Below, piece by piece: positions 58,995 through 64,000 of a stretch of DNA of 64,000 bases (position 1 is its first letter; each line of letters starts with the position of its first letter). A program made the translations under genes and the position numbers. The notes beneath the pieces were generated by a model. The model made no database searches and was not told the DNA's origin. It was given only the letters and a program-made list of their open reading frames with translations. The stretch is from Arenicola marina (lineage: Eukaryota > Annelida > Polychaeta > Arenicolidae), in NCBI GenBank assembly GCA_964019135.1, contig OZ025255.1:42314811-42378810 (forward strand). Direction: 5' to 3'.

Positions 58995-59074
58995 CCCAGC
59001 GGGAGTCGAACTCACGATCTCTCCAGTCAACCACTCTACCTCTTCGGCTAGAGGGATCACCCCTCTAGCCGAGG
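58995..59074 (-). repeat. tRNA-derived repeat (SINE head) next to a 12-bp hairpin
   Basis: The minus strand reads TAGCCGAAGAGG (A-box-like, 59050-59039) and, about 27 nt on, GAGTTCGACTCCC with a good B-box core GTTCGACTC (59012-59002). The spacing suits a pol III internal promoter. At 59044-59072 tcggctagaggg and ccctctagccga form perfect 12-bp arms around a 5-nt loop. The 3' half of a tRNA does not fold, so this is not a functional tRNA gene. Confidence 0.5.
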
Positions 59075-59699
59075 CTAGTAGGAATGGTTTGACTCACTGC
59101 TACATATATGTGTACATAATGTGTACGTTCGGTGTACATGATTTCTGCAGCGTTCTGTCTTATAACGATACCTTGTGGCGGCCCTATAGTCGGTGGGAAT
59201 ATGACAGTTGAGAGGACAACTGGGGGAAGATGATGTGACAGGGGACGGGATGAAATGATAAGGAATTCTAACTAGGCTGAGGACCTATATATTTATCATA
59301 CGTATCTGATCCATATCAGCGACGGTGTACACGCTCTATCCCTTCAGTACACGGCGGGATACACGCTCTATCCCTTCAGTACACGGCGGTGTACACAAGT
59401 CCCGGGCCGGTAAAAATTCATCGTTTAGCTGATGACTCGTTATCATCAAAGATATTAGTTTTTATCTTTGATATCATATGAGTTCAACGGTGTGTTACTA
59501 ATGTATATACCCAAGCGGCAAGAATAAAACCTTTCACGAAGCACTGTATTTGGCGAAGCGTAGTTTGTTTAAGCGTAGGCCCACGTAGCCTGAAAACAAC
59601 ACGTTACTGTCGTAAGACTGTTGGGAAAGGGACGACAGTAATGTCTTGTTTTCGGGCTTTAAGGCGTACGCTGGCGCGTGTATTGACCTCCACAAATCC
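59075..59699. other. No gene seen; small direct repeat
   Basis: Contains two copies, 32 bp apart, of tacacgctctatcccttcag then tacacggcgg (59328-59391), and unique sequence otherwise. Confidence 0.55.
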
Positions 59700-59965
59700 A
59701 GGATTCAGGTGGGGGGTGGGGGAGCTGGAATGGAGGCAGGGGCGGATCCAGGGGGTGGTCGAGGGGGTCCGCCCCCCCCCTTCCCTTTTTGAGGAAGAAT
59801 GCCGTTTTTCCATGCAATATTTTGGCCATCTGGTGCGTTGACCCCTCCACCACCCCCCCCCCCATTTTTGAGGAAGAACGCTGTCGGAGGCGGCGTGCCC
59901 TCCGGTCGTGATTGGTGGACCCAACGGTCGCCATTTTTTGTTCATAACCCCCCCCCCCCCCCACC
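59700..59965. repeat. G/C-homopolymer-rich repeat with internal duplication
   Basis: ggcggatccagggggtggtc followed by gagggggtccgcccccccccttcc and tttttgaggaagaatgccg, repeated in diverged form as tttttgaggaagaacgctg 90 bp later, ending in C15 (59948-59962). This style of sequence (ggatccaggggg, ggtccg, C-run) resembles interspersed repeats of marine invertebrates, from general memory. Confidence 0.4.
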
Positions 59966-60598
59966 TCACCGATCGCAAGTTTCAATAGACCTCGCTCCCC
60001 TTCTCAAATTCCTGAGATGACATATCTTACCATGTACATATTTGGGCAAAAACTTGTTCTTTTCGACCACGCTCATCAATGAGAATCGTCCGCTCCTGGT
60101 TCACCGCATAGAGAATCGTGTTGCCAGAAACTCACTCCACTGACATTGTAAGCCCTTTCAATGACACGACCCACAACAGTTGAATTGGCCGCTTTATGAC
60201 GAGTCCTCAGCTAAACTAACATGATAAAATACCATTACAATATACAATTATAGACATCTATGCGGGCAGAGCCGGAATTTGACACAGCCGCCGTCAATAT
60301 CCCCATTATGTTAATAGTGCACTCTCGGCGCTCTGTACTATACACTGCGAGCGTCCTGTGGTAGAGGTAGCCGCGTGCTGTGCCGTTATATCAGACGGAA
60401 GCCGTTGAGATAATGACAGGCGATATCGCTACGGTCAGCTGTGAGTGTGTGTGTGTGGGGGGGGGGGGAGGGGGTAGATACACGTGGGACTGAAGTATTA
60501 AGTGACACCATATTGCATCAGGGCAGCACTGGGTGTGGGACCAGCCGAGGATTATACACAGTTGTTCTGTCGTCATTTTATAATAACTGCGATATAAG
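59966..60598 (+). other. Presumed 5' region and non-coding first exon of the next gene
   Basis: No ORF of note. A (GT)n-G12 tract lies at 60441-60470. A strong donor GATATAAG|gtaagc occurs at 60599, which pairs well with the acceptor at 61379-61380, so an untranslated first exon probably ends at 60598. Its start is not defined. Confidence 0.4.
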
Positions 60599-61381
60599 GT
60601 AAGCCGATGTCAGCAGTACATACATTGAATGAGCTGTAGTTGCCGATATATTGATATTGCGAATATATAAATACAGAGCTTTTATCCAAAAGTTATTTGA
60701 ACGAAGTTTAGGATAAGCTTTCTCTATTGTGAACGCCTGGTTTGGTTCATTATGTCCCTGACTACTTGTTATCAACAACATTTCGACCTTTATCGAAGCA
60801 GGTGGGCCCTATAATATGTGATACAGTTACCAGGAGCTCGTGCGCCAATGGATAGTCACTATGCGGATATTGAAACTGTGGCTTTGGGCTCAGAAGTATT
60901 GTTACCCAGGGGCCTGTGTGACCGCCTAGGTCCAACCATACTGGTGTTAGGGTCACAGCGATACTATCACCATGGAGCATGCAGCGTACAGATGATAATG
61001 GGAGGGACCAAGTATGACGTATGTTGCTATGCGGCTATGCAGCAACCGTACTTCTTTTAAATCGCGCGTTGCCATGACTACGCCATTCAAGTAGTGGTGG
61101 ACAGGCGATCGCAACCTAGCTGTCCATGGGGCGCCAAGTGTTACCCCCTTCATTTCAAATAGCAATTACATCGACGAAATAGCAAGTACGTCTACGAAAT
61201 AGCGGCTATGAGGAAAGAGGTGAGAGGTGAGAGGACGGAGAAAAATACGGGCGGGGGGGTGGTCCCGGGGGGTGGTCCAGACCTCCTGCTGATTGTTTAT
61301 ACTTTTACTTTTAGTACAAATATAATTGTAGGTGTGCTCTACATGGTAAAATGTTGACCGATTATGCTGTTCCATTTCAGG

Positions 61382-61546
61382 ATGATGAAATCACACAACC
61401 TAAGGAGGATTCTCTGGGCCGCGGCCATCTTTCTTTCGTGCCTCGTTCTGGTGACGAGCACTCCAGATGATGACGCTGAGCCGGAAGAACCAGAAAACGT
61501 GATCCGAAGTGGGCAGATCATGGGAGACAAAGAGTGCGTGGCGTGA
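61382..61546 (+). CDS. 5' coding exon of an unidentified secreted or membrane protein
   Basis: After a good acceptor (..gctgttccatttcag, ending 61380) comes g and ATGATG. The frame encodes a basic N-terminus and hydrophobic core (MKSHNLRRILWAAAIFLSCL, then VLVTS), a clear signal peptide, followed by an acidic Pro-rich stretch (TPDDDAEPEEPENV) and IRSGQIMGDKECVA before TGA at 61544-61546. The exon may instead end at a donor such as AAAGA|gtgcgt (61529-61530) with the rest of the gene beyond the 23-bp array or the window. I do not recognise the protein. If the TGA is used, it would be a 54-55-residue secreted peptide. Confidence 0.5.
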   Translation: MMKSHNLRRILWAAAIFLSCLVLVTSTPDDDAEPEEPENVIRSGQIMGDKECVA

Positions 61547-61556
61547 AGCCGTCTTA

Positions 61557-64000
61557 ATAGGCCATTGCCCGACTCCACATGTGGCATTGCCCGACCCCAA
61601 CATGTGACATTGCCCGACCCCAACATGTGGCATTGCCCGACCCCAACATGTGGCATTGCCCGACCCCAACATGTGGCATTGCCCGACCCCAACATGTCAC
61701 ATTGCCCGACCCCAACATGTCACATTGCCCGACCCCAACATGTCACATTGCCCGACCCCAACATGTGGCATTGCCCGACCCCAACATGTGGCATTGCCCG
61801 ACCCCAACATGTGGCATTGCCCGACCCCAACATGTGGCATTGCCCGACCCCAACATGTGGCATTGCCCGACCCCAACATGTGGCATTGCCCGACCCCAAC
61901 ATGTCACATTGCCCGACCCCAACATGTCACATTGCCCGACCCCAACATGTCACATTGCCCGACCCCAACATGTGGCATTGCCCGACCCCAACATGTGGCA
62001 TTGCCCGACCCCAACATGTGGCATTGCCCGACCCCAACATGTGGCATTGCCCGACCCCAACATGTCACATTGCCCGACCCCAACATGTGGCATTGCTCGA
62101 CCCCAACATGTGACATTGCCCGACCCCAACATGTCACATTGCCCGACCCCAACATGTGGCATTGCTCGACCCCAACATGTGACATTGCCCGACCCCAACA
62201 TGTGGCATTGCCCGACCCCAACATGTGGCATTACCCGACCCCAACATGTGACATTGCCCGACCCCAACATGTGACATTGCCCGACCCCAACATGTGATAT
62301 TGCCCGACCCCAACATGTGGCATTGCCCGACCCCAACATGTGGCATTGCCCGACCCCAACATGTGGCATTGCCCGACCCAAACATGTGGCATTGCCCGAC
62401 CCAAACATGTGACATTACACGACCCCAACATGTGGCATTGCCCGACCCCAACATGTGGCATTGCCCGACTCCAACATGTGGCATTGCCCGACCCCAACAT
62501 GTGGCATTACCCGACCCCAACATGTGGCATTGCCCGACCCCAACATGTGGCATTGCCCGACCCCAACATGTGGCATTACCCGACCCCAACCTGTGGCATT
62601 GCCCGACCCCAACATTTGACATTGCACGACCCCAACATGTGGCATTGCCCGACCCCAACATGTGGCATTGCCCGACCCCAACATGTGGCATTGCCCGACC
62701 CCAACATGTGGCATTACCCGACCCCAACATGTGGCATTGCCCGACCCCAACATGTGGCATTACCCGACCCCAACATGTGGCATTGCCCGACCCCAACATG
62801 TGGCATTGCCCGACCCCAACATGTGGCATTACCCGACCCCAACCTGTGGCATTGCCCGACCCCAACATTTGACATTGCACGACCCCAACATGTGGCATTG
62901 CCCGACCCCAACATGTGGCATTGCCCGACCCCAACATGTGGCATTGCCCGACCCCAACATGTGGCATTACCCGACCCCAACATGTGGCATTGCCCGACCC
63001 CAACATGTGGCATTGCCCGACCTCAACATGTGGCATTGCCCGACCCACACATTTGACATTGCACGACCCCAACATGTGGCATTGCCCGACCCCAACATGT
63101 GACATTGCCCGACCCCAACATGTGGCATTGCCCGACTTCAACATGTGACATTACACGACCCCAACATGTGGCATTGCCCGACCCCAACACATGGCATTGC
63201 CCGACCCCAACATGTGACATTGCCCGACCCCAACATGTGGCATTACTCGACCCCAACATGTGGCATTGCCCGACCCCAACATGTGGCATTACCCGACCAG
63301 AACATGTGGCATTACTCGACCCCAACATGTGGCATTGCCCGACCCCAACATGTGGCATTGCCCGACTCCAACATGTGGCATTGCCCGACCCCAACATGTG
63401 GCATTACCCGACCCCAACATGTGGCATTGCCCGACCCCAACATGTGGCATTGCCCGACCCCAACATGTGGCATTACCCGACCCCAACCTGTGGCATTGCC
63501 CGACCCCAACATTTGACATTGCACGACCCCAACATGTGGCATTGCCCGACCCCAACATGTGGCATTGCCCGACTCCAACATGTGGCATTGCCCGACCCCA
63601 ACATGTGGCATTACCCGACCCCAACATGTGGCATTGCCCGACCCCAACATGTGGCATTACCCGACCCCAACATGTGGCATTGCCCGACCCCAACATGTGG
63701 CATTGCCCGACCTCAACATGTGGCATTGCCCGACCCACACATTTGACATTGCACGACCCCAACATGTGGCATTGCCCGACCCCAACATGTGACATTGCCC
63801 GACCCCAACATGTGGCATTACCCGACCCCAACATGTGGCATTGCCCGACCCCAACATGTGGCATTACCCGACCCCAACATGTGGCATTGCCCGACCCCAA
63901 CATGTGGCATTGCCCGACCCCAACATGTGGCATTACCCGACCCCAACCTGTGGCATTGCCCGACCCCAACATTTGACATTGCACGACCCCAACATGTGGC
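61557..64000. repeat. 23-bp minisatellite running off the window end
   Basis: At least 106 copies of catgtggcattgcccgaccc then caa, with variants gtcac, gtgac, ttacccg, ttgctcg, acctgtgg and catttgac. Larger blocks recur: the variant pair cctgtgg..catttgac..tgcac appears near 62590, 62842, 63490 and 63945, showing higher-order duplication. The unit does not match the end of the exon at 61382-61546, unlike the receptor, Ly6 and MPP10 arrays. Confidence 0.96.

Noticed and set aside
58995..59055. Functional tRNA gene
   Set aside because: A- and B-box-like motifs are present, but acceptor, anticodon and T-arm pairing cannot be formed, so it is scored only as a tRNA-derived repeat.
61565..63984. 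ORFs repeating CGIARPQHVALPDPNMWHCP or its antisense
   Set aside because: By-product of the 23-bp array.
152..63984. CRISPR arrays
   Set aside because: Regular repeats are abundant, but they are head-to-tail without unique spacers and lie in a eukaryotic genome with introns.

Overview
This window is animal nuclear DNA. Genes are split by GT-AG introns, one intron holds a decayed LINE, and there are dispersed repeats and no operons. The genes present are a deuterostome-like alpha-type nicotinic receptor subunit, two Ly6/uPAR three-finger proteins and an MPP10 exon. The most distinctive trait is a set of minisatellites that start exactly at exon 3' ends. From memory and unverified, intronic minisatellites of this kind were reported in amphioxus under the name 'mirages'. 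A lancelet (Branchiostoma) is therefore my best guess; the sequence alone does not prove it.

Layout: 152-3107 is a 39-bp minisatellite next to an exon of the nucleolar protein MPP10 (minus strand, 3934-3076). 4.1-10.3 kb is mostly non-genic, with a retroposed-looking ORF fragment and a broken OTU-domain gene. 10.7-21.2 kb holds two divergent (head-to-head) Ly6 genes with identical exon phases. The second contains two different 32-bp arrays in its two introns. 22.1-40.0 kb is one array of about 900 copies of a 20-bp unit with large higher-order duplications. 40.5-41.1 kb is a 23-bp array and 42.3-46.2 kb a 42-bp array. 47.3-58.1 kb is a complete seven-exon nicotinic acetylcholine receptor subunit gene (523 residues as assembled). 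It carries a minus-strand Tx1/L1-like LINE in intron 2 and three separate exon-edge minisatellites in introns 4, 5 and 6. 58.1-61.5 kb has an LTR/PBS-like segment, a tRNA-derived repeat and the 5' end of an unidentified secreted-protein gene. From 61.56 kb to the end is another 23-bp array. Tandem repeats fill a little over half of the window.

Main point: in all five cases where an array abuts a recognisable exon, the unit is a copy of the exon's last 23-46 nt fused to the first bases of the intron. Each unit therefore carries a 5' splice site. The five arrays are in three unrelated genes and share no sequence, so they arose independently by the same route. In the receptor gene the 30-bp unit is in frame and has no stop, so downstream donors could add 10-residue blocks to the M2-M3 loop. 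In the other four, the first unit brings an immediate in-frame stop.

The ORFs lying inside the arrays are by-products of repetition and are not annotated as genes. Ly6 proteins of the Lynx type are known to modulate nicotinic receptors in other animals; whether the Ly6 genes and the receptor gene here interact is not shown by the sequence.
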